Of a DNA stretch of 64,000 nucleotides, positions 34,819-43,533 are shown piece by piece. The stretch's first letter is position 1. Each line of letters opens with the position of its first letter. The stretch is taken from NCBI GenBank assembly GCA_024234165.1, contig JACKOP010000002.1, positions 434,001-498,000 on the forward strand, given 5' to 3'. Position numbers and translations under genes: made by a program. This DNA is from Pseudomonadales bacterium. Its GTDB lineage: Bacteria > Pseudomonadota > Gammaproteobacteria > Pseudomonadales > UBA5518. The notes under the pieces are model-generated. The model ran no database searches. It was given only the letters and a program-made list of their open reading frames with translations, and was not told the DNA's origin.

Positions 34819-36030
34819 TCAACGCACCACGCTGTGGCGTCCGAGCACCGTGTGCACGGCAGCAGCGAGCGCATCGATGTTTGCATGCGTGATGCCGGCC
34901 AGATTGATCCGCGTCGACTCCATCATGTAGACGGCAAAATCCTCGCGCAGCCGTCTGACCTGATCCGGCGCGATACCGAAATACGAGAACATGCCTTTCT
35001 GGCGCCGGATGAAGCCGAAGTCGATTCCCGCCGCGTTGCCGGCCAGACGCTCCGCGAGCAGCGCACGCATCGCGTTGATCCGTCCGCGCACCTCGGCAAG
35101 CTCCTCCAGCCAGCCGGCACGCAAGCTGGCGTCACCGAGGATATGCGCCACCGCCGCGGCACCGTGCGCCGGGGGCATCGACCAGATCTGACGCGCCGCG
35201 GCCATCGCCTGTGTCTGCACCGCATCGGCCTGCCGGGCAGTGGCAGCGAGGAAATACACCGCGCCCACACGCTCGCGGTAAAGCCCGAAATTCTTCGAGC
35301 ACGAGGTAGCGATCACCGCTTCCGGTACCGCGGCAAGCAGATGCCGCACACCGGCGACATCCTCGTCGACACCGTCAGCGAGCCCCTGGTAGGCGATATC
35401 GATGTACGGCGTGAAGCCGTTTTCCAGCACCAGGTCGGTCAGCGCGCGCCACTGCTCGAGCGAGAGATCCGCACCGGTCGGGTTGTGGCAGCAACCGTGC
35501 AGCAGCACCACGTCACCGGCCTTCACCTTTGCCAGCCCGGCCATCATCGCGTCGAAATCCACACCGTGCGTACGCGGGTCGTAGTACGGGTACTCGGCCA
35601 GCCGCAATCCGCTGCCGCCGATCAGCGGCACATGGTTCGCCCACGTCGGCGTGCTGACCCAGACCGTCGCCTCGGGACGCGCGCGGCGGATCGTCTCGGC
35701 GCCGATACGCAGCGCACCGCATCCGCCCGGTGTCTGCAGCCCGCGCACCCGACCTTCGGCGCTCGCACAATCGTCGCTGCCGAGCAACAGCCCGAGCAGG
35801 CGTTCGTTGAACTGCGGATCACCGGCAATGCCCAGATAGGTCTTGGTCGTTTCCACTTCCAGCAGATGGCGCTCCGCATCGCTGACCGCACGCATGATCG
35901 GTGTGCGTCCGAGTTCGTCCTGGTAGACACCGACACCAAGGTCGATCTTGTGCGGGCGTTCATCGGCACGGTACGCAGCCATCATGCCGAGGATCGGATC
36001 GGCCTCGAGGCGTGGCAACTTCTGGAACAT
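34819..36030 (-). CDS. Aromatic/aspartate amino acid aminotransferase
   Basis: A 403-residue fold-type I aminotransferase of the AspC/TyrB group. The PLP lysine is Lys246 in TSCSKNFGLYRERVG; other marks are LGVGVYQDELGRTPIMRAV, VLLHGCCHNPTGADLSLEQW and IDIAYQGLADG. It moves amino groups between glutamate and oxaloacetate or aromatic 2-oxoacids. The start is the ATG at 36030 (MFQKLPRLEADPILGMMAAY). Aspartate or aromatic specificity cannot be decided. Confidence 0.93.
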   Translation of the reverse strand: MFQKLPRLEADPILGMMAAYRADERPHKIDLGVGVYQDELGRTPIMRAVSDAERHLLEVETTKTYLGIAGDPQFNERLLGLLLGSDDCASAEGRVRGLQTPGGCGALRIGAETIRRARPEATVWVSTPTWANHVPLIGGSGLRLAEYPYYDPRTHGVDFDAMMAGLAKVKAGDVVLLHGCCHNPTGADLSLEQWRALTDLVLENGFTPYIDIAYQGLADGVDEDVAGVRHLLAAVPEAVIATSCSKNFGLYRERVGAVYFLAATARQADAVQTQAMAAARQIWSMPPAHGAAAVAHILGDASLRAGWLEELAEVRGRINAMRALLAERLAGNAAGIDFGFIRRQKGMFSYFGIAPDQVRRLREDFAVYMMESTRINLAGITHANIDALAAAVHTVLGRHSVVR

Positions 36031-36144
36031 GGCGTCTCCGGCAGGCCTGATCGGTTGACAGGCGGCGATTGTGCCGCGCCAGGGTCGCGGCGTCGAGTTC
36101 GATCGGTCGCGCGGGTCAGCCCGCACGCAAGCAGGCTTCGCGGA

Positions 36145-37965
36145 TCAGTCCTGGTGCGGATCAGCGTGCATCCACACACGGATCTTCTGTTCGAGCACCC
36201 GCAGCGGCAGCGCACCCGTGTTCAACACCTCGGCATGGAACGCGCGCGGATCGAAGCGTGTCCCCAGCACCTGCTCGACCTCGGCACGCAGACCACGGAT
36301 CGTCAGCGCGCCCACCTTGTACGCCAGCGCCTGTCCGGGAATCGCGATGTAACGCTCGACCTCCGTGCGGGCGCCGGTTTGCGACTGTGCCGAGTGCTCG
36401 AGCACGTAGGCAATGGCCTGCTCACGACTCCAGCCCATGGCGTGGAGCCCGGTATCGACCACGAGGCGGATCGCACGCAGCATTTCGTCGTCCAGATTGC
36501 CAAAGCGCTGGTATGGGTCCGACAACATCCCGAGCTCCGGTCCCAGCGACTCCGCATACAGCGCCCAGCCTTCGACGAAGGCCGGGTTGCCGCCGAAGCG
36601 CATGAACGCCGGCAGTGATCCGTTCTCCTGCGCAAGGCTGATCTGGAAGTGATGCCCCGGGATCGCTTCGTGCAGGAACAGCGTCTCCACTCCCACGCTC
36701 GTGCGCGACGGCAGATCGTAGGTGTTCACGAAAAACACGCCGGGGCGTGAGCCATCGGGAGTGCCCGGGCGATAGAAGGCAGCGGCTTCGAACTTCTCCG
36801 AATACGCTGGCACGGGACGGATCTCGAACGGCGTGTCCGGCATCAGCGAGAACAGCAGCGGCACACCGGCCTCGACGCGCGCACGAATGGCCGTGTAACC
36901 GTCGAGCAGCGCCTCCTTGCTTGCAAACCTGAAGCGCGGATCGTTGCGCACATAATCGAAGAACTCGCGCAGCGTGCCGTCGAAACCGAGCTGCGTGCGA
37001 ATCGCGTCCATCTCGCGCGTGATGCGCTCGACTTCGCGCAGACCGATGGCGTGGATCTCCTCGGCCGTCATGTCGGTGGTCGTGTAACGTTCGATCAACC
37101 CCTGGTACAGCGCCTTCCCGTCCTTCATCGTCAGCAGCCCGGGCGCCCCTTCGCGACACGCGGGCAGGTACTCCTTGCGGATGAACGCCTGCAACTGGCG
37201 ATACGCGCCAAATACACGCTCCTCGATGGCGTTGCGATACGCTGCGCTCAGACGCTCGCGGTCTGCAGCAGCGAAATCGTCGGGCATGTTCTTCACCGGC
37301 TGGAAGAACGGGCTTGCCTCGACGCCACCATCCATCTGCCGTGCGAGCTGCTCGAGCACATTCTCCATCACCAGCTTCGGCTGCGTGTGTCCGCTGGCGA
37401 TGCCCTGGCGCATGCGGTCGATCGCGTGCTCGAAATAGCGTGCGTAGCCATCGAGTCTCGCGAGTCCGTGGTCGTAGTCGCTGACGGTGTGAAACGGCGC
37501 CACCGACCGGCCGGACGAGATCTCCGGGTAGAACACATGAAAGCCGTTGAAATGATCGATGGGCAACTGGGCCTTGATGTCCATCAGACCGCGGTCGAAG
37601 AAGTCGAGCAACTGGCGGTTCTGGTAGGCGAACGCATCGTAGGCGATGCGATCCTGCGCCGAGAGCAGCGCGCGATCGATCACATCCAGCCGCTGCATCT
37701 GCTCGCGCGCATTCGTTTGCAGCCGCGTGAAATATTCGAGCGTCACGTAGTCACCGAACTCGGCCACGTAGCGCATGTCGCCGCGCAGCATCGCCTCGAG
37801 CGGATCCAGCGCAAGCGCAGCCTCGTCGGCATCCGCGAACAGCGCTGCCAACGTATCGGCCTGGTCGCTGCGCGTATCGGCAAGCGCACGCGCGCCCGGC
37901 CCCATACCGAGCAACAGCACGATGGCGCACACGATGTGGCCTGTCCGGCAAAGGTTTTTCATCAT
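36145..37965 (-). CDS. DUF885 family secreted metallopeptidase-like protein
   Basis: A 606-residue exported protein with a signal peptide (MMKNLCRTGHIVCAIVLLLG, cleavage after ALA). DUF885 members resemble zinc peptidases; the HEAIPGHHFQ motif here is the likely metal site, with SLPAFMRFGGNPAFVEGWAL downstream supplying the glutamate helix. The start is the ATG at 37965; a longer open frame upstream lacks a signal sequence. Family members are little studied, so the peptidase activity is an inference from the motif. Confidence 0.88.
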   Translation of the reverse strand: MMKNLCRTGHIVCAIVLLLGMGPGARALADTRSDQADTLAALFADADEAALALDPLEAMLRGDMRYVAEFGDYVTLEYFTRLQTNAREQMQRLDVIDRALLSAQDRIAYDAFAYQNRQLLDFFDRGLMDIKAQLPIDHFNGFHVFYPEISSGRSVAPFHTVSDYDHGLARLDGYARYFEHAIDRMRQGIASGHTQPKLVMENVLEQLARQMDGGVEASPFFQPVKNMPDDFAAADRERLSAAYRNAIEERVFGAYRQLQAFIRKEYLPACREGAPGLLTMKDGKALYQGLIERYTTTDMTAEEIHAIGLREVERITREMDAIRTQLGFDGTLREFFDYVRNDPRFRFASKEALLDGYTAIRARVEAGVPLLFSLMPDTPFEIRPVPAYSEKFEAAAFYRPGTPDGSRPGVFFVNTYDLPSRTSVGVETLFLHEAIPGHHFQISLAQENGSLPAFMRFGGNPAFVEGWALYAESLGPELGMLSDPYQRFGNLDDEMLRAIRLVVDTGLHAMGWSREQAIAYVLEHSAQSQTGARTEVERYIAIPGQALAYKVGALTIRGLRAEVEQVLGTRFDPRAFHAEVLNTGALPLRVLEQKIRVWMHADPHQD

Positions 37966-38111
37966 GACTCCCGGCAAACCAGCCCGCGCTGCAGACGGGC
38001 GACGCCAGATGATACTGCAGGCGCAGCGGCACCACGGTGCACGAGCTTGACGCATCACGCGATGCCCGCTTAGGGTCGCACGCGTCCACCAGCGCCCGGA
38101 GAGACCCCGCG

Positions 38112-39605
38112 ATGACGAACTCGCTCGATGCCGGAACGTGTGCGTCGATCGCAGCCGAGCTCGGCTTCGAGCTCGACGCTGCCGACGCGGCGCGCTACGC
38201 CGCACTCGCCTCGGCGACGCTGCAGAGCATAGGCCTGCTGGAGCTGTTGCCACTCCCCGGTCCATGGCCGGATCCCGAGCGCACGAGCTGGCACCGGCCA
38301 TCCACAGCGGAGAACCCGCTGGGCGCCTGGCATGTGCGCGGCGAGCTGCGCACCCGCAGCGAGGGAGCGCTTGCGGGCCGCACGGTCGCACTGAAGGACA
38401 ATGTATTGCTTGCCGGCGCGCCACTCGCCAACGGCAGCACGATCCTCGGCGACTACCGGCCACGCGAGGACGCCACGATCATCACGCGCATGCTCGCTGC
38501 GGGAGCGACGATCGTCGGCAAGACCGTCTGCGAGGCCTACTGCTTCTCGGCCGGCAGCCACACCAGCGCAAGCGGCGTGGTACGCAACCCGCATGACCCC
38601 GAGCGCAGCGCCGGCGGCAGCTCGACCGGCTGCGCCGTGGTGGTGGCAACCGGCGAAGCCGACATGGCGATCGGCTGCGACCAGGGCGGCTCGATCCGCC
38701 TGCCCGCGGCGTTCTGCGGCATCGTCGGCCTCAAGCCAACGTGGGGACTGGTGCCGTACACCGGCATCCTCGGCATGAACTTCACGGTCGACCATGCCGG
38801 ACCGATGACGCGCAACGTCGCCGACAACGCGCTGCTGCTCGAAATCATCGCCGGCCCGGACGGACAGGACCCCCGCCAGCACGGCGCGCGCGTCGGTGAG
38901 TATCGCGCCGCGCTCGGTGAACCGCTCGAGGGCCTGCGCATCGGCCTGCTGAAGGAGGGTTTCGGCACCGCGGGCGCGGATCCGGAAGTCGATGCCTGCG
39001 TGCGCGAGGCGGCAGCGCGCCTTGCCGCACTCGGCGCACGTGTCAGCGAGATCTCGGTTCCGGTGCACACGATTGCCGGTGGCGCCACCTTCGCGGCACT
39101 GCAGGGAATGATCACCTCGATGTTCCTGCTCGATGGTGCCAGCCTGGAACATCAGATCGGCGTCGACGAGCAGTACGTGGAACGCCAGCACGCCTGGCGC
39201 ACGCACGCCGGGCTGCTGCCGCCGAATATCCGCCTGCTGCTGATCATCGCCGAGCAGTTGCGCCGCAAGCACGGCTACGGCCTCCTTGCCCGCGCGATGA
39301 ACCGCATCCCGCTGATCCGCCGTGCCTACGATGAAGCGCTCACCCGGGTCGACCTGTTGCTGCTGCCGACCGCGCCGACCACCGCACCGCGGTTGCCACG
39401 CCCCGACGCTGCACTCGAGGAGCTGATCGCCGCCGCGTTCGGGCCAGTCACCAACCTCAGCATGTTCAACCACACGCACCACCCGGCAATGTCGCTACCC
39501 TGTGGAACGCGTGCAGGACTGCCGGTCGGGATGCTGCTGGTGGGTCGACACTTCGACGAAGCGACGCTGTACCGCGCGGCATACGCATTCGAACAGAACC
39601 GCTGA
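38112..39605 (+). CDS. Amidase (amidase-signature family)
   Basis: A 497-residue amidase-signature hydrolase. The Ser-cisSer-Lys triad is complete: Lys95 (TVALKDN), Ser170 (AGGSSTG) and nucleophile Ser194 (DQGGSIRLPAA). The 75 and 24 residue spacings equal those of fatty acid amide hydrolase. It hydrolyses an amide or ester bond. The start is the ATG at 38112. It is followed 36 bp later by a short-chain dehydrogenase gene. Substrate unknown. Confidence 0.93.
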   Translation: MTNSLDAGTCASIAAELGFELDAADAARYAALASATLQSIGLLELLPLPGPWPDPERTSWHRPSTAENPLGAWHVRGELRTRSEGALAGRTVALKDNVLLAGAPLANGSTILGDYRPREDATIITRMLAAGATIVGKTVCEAYCFSAGSHTSASGVVRNPHDPERSAGGSSTGCAVVVATGEADMAIGCDQGGSIRLPAAFCGIVGLKPTWGLVPYTGILGMNFTVDHAGPMTRNVADNALLLEIIAGPDGQDPRQHGARVGEYRAALGEPLEGLRIGLLKEGFGTAGADPEVDACVREAAARLAALGARVSEISVPVHTIAGGATFAALQGMITSMFLLDGASLEHQIGVDEQYVERQHAWRTHAGLLPPNIRLLLIIAEQLRRKHGYGLLARAMNRIPLIRRAYDEALTRVDLLLLPTAPTTAPRLPRPDAALEELIAAAFGPVTNLSMFNHTHHPAMSLPCGTRAGLPVGMLLVGRHFDEATLYRAAYAFEQNR

Positions 39606-39641
39606 CAATCCGGACCGGACACGACGATGGAGGCGATACGC

Positions 39642-40415
39642 ATGAACCTGGACACCTCGATGGATTTCAGCGGCAGGACCGCCTTCGTCACCGGCGGCGG
39701 CAGCGGCATCGGACGCGCGGCAGCCCTGCTGTTCGCACACCACGGCGCACGCGTGGCGGTGGTCGATCTGGATGTCGCGGCCGCAGGGGAAACGCTGCGC
39801 CTGATCCGCGCGGTCGGCGGCGAGGCCGAGTTCCTGCGCGCTGACCTGGCGCGGGAAGACGCAGCACGGCAAGCGGTGGAGCACTGCGTCGAGCGCTTCG
39901 GCGGGCTCGACTGCGCGTTCAACAACGCCGGCATCTGCCCACCTGCCGGTCCGTTCCACGAACTCGACGGCGCCGAATGGGAGCGTGTGATCGCGGTCGA
40001 CCTGTCGGCGGTGTTCTACTGCATGAAGCACCAGATCCGCCATATGCTCGGACACGGGGGTGGCACGATCGTGAACACATCCTCGGGCGCCGGTGTCACC
40101 CCGGCACCGTTCCTGCCGCACTACACCGCGGCCAAGCACGGCGTGCTCGGGCTGACGCGCGTGGCAGCACGCGAGTACGCCCGCCAGCAGATACGCGTGA
40201 ACGCGATCTGTCCCGGCGTGACCGACACGCCGATGATGCGCGCGAGCATCGACGCGCGCCCCGATCTCGAACCGGTGCTGCTGTCGACGCTGCCGGCCGG
40301 ACGCATGGGCAGCTCGGAAGAAATCGCACGCGCAGCGCTGTGGCTGTGCTCGGACGCTGCGTCGTATGTCTCGGGCGTGGCGCTTGCGGTGGACGGCGCC
40401 AGCATCTGTCACTGA
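39642..40415 (+). CDS. Short-chain dehydrogenase/reductase
   Basis: A 257-residue classical SDR: TGGGSGIGRA, NNAG, catalytic Tyr and Lys in YTAAK, serine in NTSSGAG. I choose the ATG at 39642 because GGAGG lies eight bases upstream; an ATG at 39627 in the same frame would put five extra residues in front and has no ribosome site. It reads with the upstream amidase and converges on the KstD-like gene. The C-terminal pattern SYVSGVALAVDGA is typical for NAD-dependent alcohol or hydroxysteroid dehydrogenases. Confidence 0.88.
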   Translation: MNLDTSMDFSGRTAFVTGGGSGIGRAAALLFAHHGARVAVVDLDVAAAGETLRLIRAVGGEAEFLRADLAREDAARQAVEHCVERFGGLDCAFNNAGICPPAGPFHELDGAEWERVIAVDLSAVFYCMKHQIRHMLGHGGGTIVNTSSGAGVTPAPFLPHYTAAKHGVLGLTRVAAREYARQQIRVNAICPGVTDTPMMRASIDARPDLEPVLLSTLPAGRMGSSEEIARAALWLCSDAASYVSGVALAVDGASICH

Positions 40416-40432
40416 GCCTCTGCGGCAGAGGC

Positions 40433-41893
40433 TCAACCCGAGCGGGCTGCCGCGCGTCCGGCTCGCCGGCCGAAGAACGTGGCATCACCGATCGACATGC
40501 CGCTCGCGTAGCCCTCGCCACTGCGTGGCAAGCCGGCACTGCTGCGCCCGGCCGCGTAGAGTCCGGGGATCGGCTTGCGGGTCGGCGTCAGCACCTCACC
40601 GTCGACCGTGGTATCGAGGCCGCCGAGCGTGAACGACGGATAGAAGACGCCGCTGCCGATCGAGAAATCGAGCAGCGCGAACGGTGGCTGGTCGAGCGGA
40701 CGCAGGTAGTCACGGCTCTTGTGGAACAGCGGATCCTCGCCGGCGCGCGCGAAGCGGTTGTAGGTCTGCAGCGCCGCGCTCAGCGTTCCCTCAGGGAAAC
40801 CCGCCTCGCGTTCCAGTTCCTCGAAGCTCTCGGCGACGTGCAGTACGGTGGCCTTGGCATACAGCGGCGGCTCGGTATAGATGCCGCTGTCGACGACCAT
40901 ATAAGCCTTGCGGTTGCTCTGGTTCAGGCAATGATGGCCGCCGCGCGCGTGGTAGCAGTCCTCGTTCACGAAACGCTGCCCCTGCTCGTTCACGAACACG
41001 CCCTTGCAGAACTCGCCCGATGGATACCACACCACCGACACGAAACCCTCGTGCATGTTGATCGCGGCACCACCGGCACCCATGCCCATCAGGATGCCGG
41101 CACCGGTATCGCCCGGGCTGCCGATCGGGTCGGCGTCCTGCAATCGCGGCGCGTAGCGCGCGATCATGTCGCGGTTCATCACGAAGCCGCCGCAGCACAG
41201 CACCACACCACGACGCGCACGCCAGGCACGAATGGCCCCGTCCTGACGGCACAGCGCACCGACGATGCCCCCGTGCTCGCGCACCAGCGTGAGCGCGCGC
41301 GTATCCACGTGCACGCGGATCGCACGACGCTCCACCGCCGCGCGCAGGGTGGCCATCAGCGTCGCGCCGCCCTCCTCCCAGTGCGCATGCGGCTTGTGTG
41401 CCCGCGGTGCCGGACGCGCCGCGAGCGACTCCCTGTAGCCACGCTCGTTGCCCGACCAGGTCAGCGTCTGGTATTCGGGCGTGTTCGTGTGCTTGCCACC
41501 GTAGTATTGATTGTTGAACTGCACGCCCTGCGCCACCAGCCAGTCGAAATGTTCCAGACTGCCGTGCGCATAGAGGTGCGCCTTCTGTGGATCGACGTTC
41601 GCGCCAGCCGCCGCCAGCAGGTAGGCCTCCATGTCCTCGGGAGCGTCCTCGAAGCCGCACGCCTTCTGCACCGGGGTGCCACCACCCAGGTAGATCTGCC
41701 CGCCCGCCAGCGCGGTGGTGCCGCCGCCGGCACTCGCGAGCTCGAGCAGGCTGACGCACGCGCCGGCAGCCTCGGCCTCGAGCGCCGCACACGCGCCCGC
41801 CGCGCCGTAGCCGATCACCAGCACATCGGCATCCTCGAACCACTCCTGCACCGAAGCCGCATCGACCGGCTCGCATGGATCGATCGCGCTCAT
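40433..41893 (-). CDS. FAD-dependent oxidoreductase, 3-ketosteroid delta-1-dehydrogenase/fumarate reductase-like
   Basis: A 486-residue flavoprotein with a Rossmann dinucleotide motif (VLVIGYGAAGACAALEAEAA) and the FAD C-terminal segment PIPGLYAAGRSSAGLPRSGE. The layout is that of the fumarate reductase/3-ketosteroid delta-1-dehydrogenase family. Active-site tyrosines cannot be assigned by eye (candidate: VFYPSFTLGG). It overlaps the PEBP gene by 4 bp. Desaturation of a cyclic ketone is a reasonable guess given the acyl-CoA and SDR genes around it. Confidence 0.82.
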   Translation of the reverse strand: MSAIDPCEPVDAASVQEWFEDADVLVIGYGAAGACAALEAEAAGACVSLLELASAGGGTTALAGGQIYLGGGTPVQKACGFEDAPEDMEAYLLAAAGANVDPQKAHLYAHGSLEHFDWLVAQGVQFNNQYYGGKHTNTPEYQTLTWSGNERGYRESLAARPAPRAHKPHAHWEEGGATLMATLRAAVERRAIRVHVDTRALTLVREHGGIVGALCRQDGAIRAWRARRGVVLCCGGFVMNRDMIARYAPRLQDADPIGSPGDTGAGILMGMGAGGAAINMHEGFVSVVWYPSGEFCKGVFVNEQGQRFVNEDCYHARGGHHCLNQSNRKAYMVVDSGIYTEPPLYAKATVLHVAESFEELEREAGFPEGTLSAALQTYNRFARAGEDPLFHKSRDYLRPLDQPPFALLDFSIGSGVFYPSFTLGGLDTTVDGEVLTPTRKPIPGLYAAGRSSAGLPRSGEGYASGMSIGDATFFGRRAGRAAARSG

Positions 41894-42444
41894 TGGCCTG
41901 CCTTCTGGTAGGTACCGATCAGCTCGGCCTGCGCGATCACGTGCCCGCGCATCGCCGCCTCGAGCTGCTGCTTGTCCGGCTGCTGCAGATCCGGCAGCAC
42001 CACATCGAGTGCATAGAGCTTGTGGAAATAGCGATGGCGCCCAATCGGTGGGCAGGGGCCGCCGTAGCCGGTGCGCTTCCAGTCGTTGTGACCTTCACGG
42101 GTGCCCACGGGAAGCGTGCGTACGGCTTCGGGCAGGCCGGCACTCGCCGGTGGCAGGTTGTAGAGCACCCAGTGCACCCAGGTCATCTTCGGCGCCGCCG
42201 GATCCGGCGCGTCGGGGTCGTCCACGATCAGCACCAAGCTGCGGGTGCCTTCCGGCACGCCACTCCATGCCAGCGGTGGCGAGATATCGCTGCCCTCGCA
42301 GGTATGGCGCTCCGGTATCGCGCCGCCGTCGCTGAACGCGCTGGATGAAATCTGCATGCTCATGGTGTCCTCCCCGGCCCGGACCGTGCACACCACCAGC
42401 GCTGCCAGCAGTGCACCGGTGCGCAGCCAATGCCGATGTTTCAT
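41890..42444 (-). CDS. YbhB/YbcL-type PEBP family protein, secreted
   Basis: A 184-residue phosphatidylethanolamine-binding-protein-like protein with a signal peptide (MKHRHWLRTGALLAALVVCT). Family motifs: IPERHTCEGSDISPPLAW, LIVDDPDAPDP, WVHWVLYNLP, GYGGPCPPIGRHRYFHKLYA. The bacterial members bind small ligands or inhibit proteases; the function is not settled. It is coupled to the KstD-like gene by a 4-bp overlap. Confidence 0.9.
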   Translation of the reverse strand: MKHRHWLRTGALLAALVVCTVRAGEDTMSMQISSSAFSDGGAIPERHTCEGSDISPPLAWSGVPEGTRSLVLIVDDPDAPDPAAPKMTWVHWVLYNLPPASAGLPEAVRTLPVGTREGHNDWKRTGYGGPCPPIGRHRYFHKLYALDVVLPDLQQPDKQQLEAAMRGHVIAQAELIGTYQKAGQ

Positions 42445-42478
42445 CGTGGTGCACCTCACCGTCTGGCCAGTCGCCGCT

Positions 42479-43507
42479 TCAGTCCGCATGGGTCGTCAGG
42501 ATCGCTTCCGGAAACGGGGTCGGCGGAATACCGTGCACCTGACTGCCCGGAGACACAAAGACCTCGAACATGCCGTATCCCGTCTGCCCTGCAAACTCCA
42601 CGCGCACCAGTTGTTCGTACCACAGCGCCACCTCATCGGCGTAGCGCTGCTCGCCTGGCGCCTGCTCCGACCACCGGTCCGGCGTCGGTCCCAGCACCAT
42701 GCTGTGCACCGTATGCGCGCTGTAATCGATCACCCTGCCGGCTTCCGTTTCGATCCGGCAGTGGCGCAACCGCGGTCGCTTGACGCCGCTGTCAGCGAAG
42801 GTCTCGATGCGCTGGTCGTAGCGCACGATGCGCTCGACGCGTCCGTCGGCATGGGTGATCGCACCGTCCGTATATACCGAACTGCCGTCCTGGTTCTCGA
42901 ACTTCCAGGTGTTGATCGCGAAATCCTCGAACTGGGCCTCGCACCAGTGGTACATCGGCAACTCGAGCCAGGCGCGTACTCCCCACGAGCGGTTGCGCAT
43001 GCCAAGCAGGCTGCGGTAACAGGCACCGCCGATGCGGAACTCACCGCTGAACTCGCCACTCTGGTTGTAGTGCTGCTGCTGGATCACCGGTCTGCCGACA
43101 GCGTTGAGCCAGAACGGCGGTCTGACCACATTCTGCACGCAGCGTGCAGTGAAACGCAGCTCCGCATGAATGCCGTTGGCCGGATCGTCGATACCGAGCG
43201 CCCACACACGCTGCGGTTCGACCACGACGAACTCGATGCCGCCTCCACGCATGCGCAGACGATCGTCGTTGTCGAGCGGGCCATTCCACACGTAGCGGCT
43301 GTGCTGCCCCTGGTGGCACGCGAGCATCAGCGCACGTGCATGACCCCGGTTCGGAAAGATTTCGAAGGTGACGAAAGCCACCATCTCCCCGTCGCGATCG
43401 TGCATGAAGAAGTACGCACTGTCGTCCCAGTGCGGCTCACGCGAGACCGTCACCGCCAGTGGCTGCTCGGTCTGGTGAATCAGATATTCGTCCATCGCCG
43501 TGATCAT
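42479..43507 (-). CDS. Conserved hypothetical protein (DUF7064/AttH-like)
   Basis: A 342-residue soluble protein with no signal peptide. It has the RNRSWGVRAWLELPMYHWCE segment typical of a family linked to acyl-CoA and steroid catabolic clusters, and a beta-rich pattern like AttH/CrtC lipocalin-type folds. The reaction is unknown; such folds bind hydrophobic substrates. It lies between the PEBP gene and the sulfatase on the same strand. Confidence 0.6.
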   Translation of the reverse strand: MITAMDEYLIHQTEQPLAVTVSREPHWDDSAYFFMHDRDGEMVAFVTFEIFPNRGHARALMLACHQGQHSRYVWNGPLDNDDRLRMRGGGIEFVVVEPQRVWALGIDDPANGIHAELRFTARCVQNVVRPPFWLNAVGRPVIQQQHYNQSGEFSGEFRIGGACYRSLLGMRNRSWGVRAWLELPMYHWCEAQFEDFAINTWKFENQDGSSVYTDGAITHADGRVERIVRYDQRIETFADSGVKRPRLRHCRIETEAGRVIDYSAHTVHSMVLGPTPDRWSEQAPGEQRYADEVALWYEQLVRVEFAGQTGYGMFEVFVSPGSQVHGIPPTPFPEAILTTHAD

Positions 43508-43533
43508 GGGCGTTTCCTCACGTATCCGTGAAG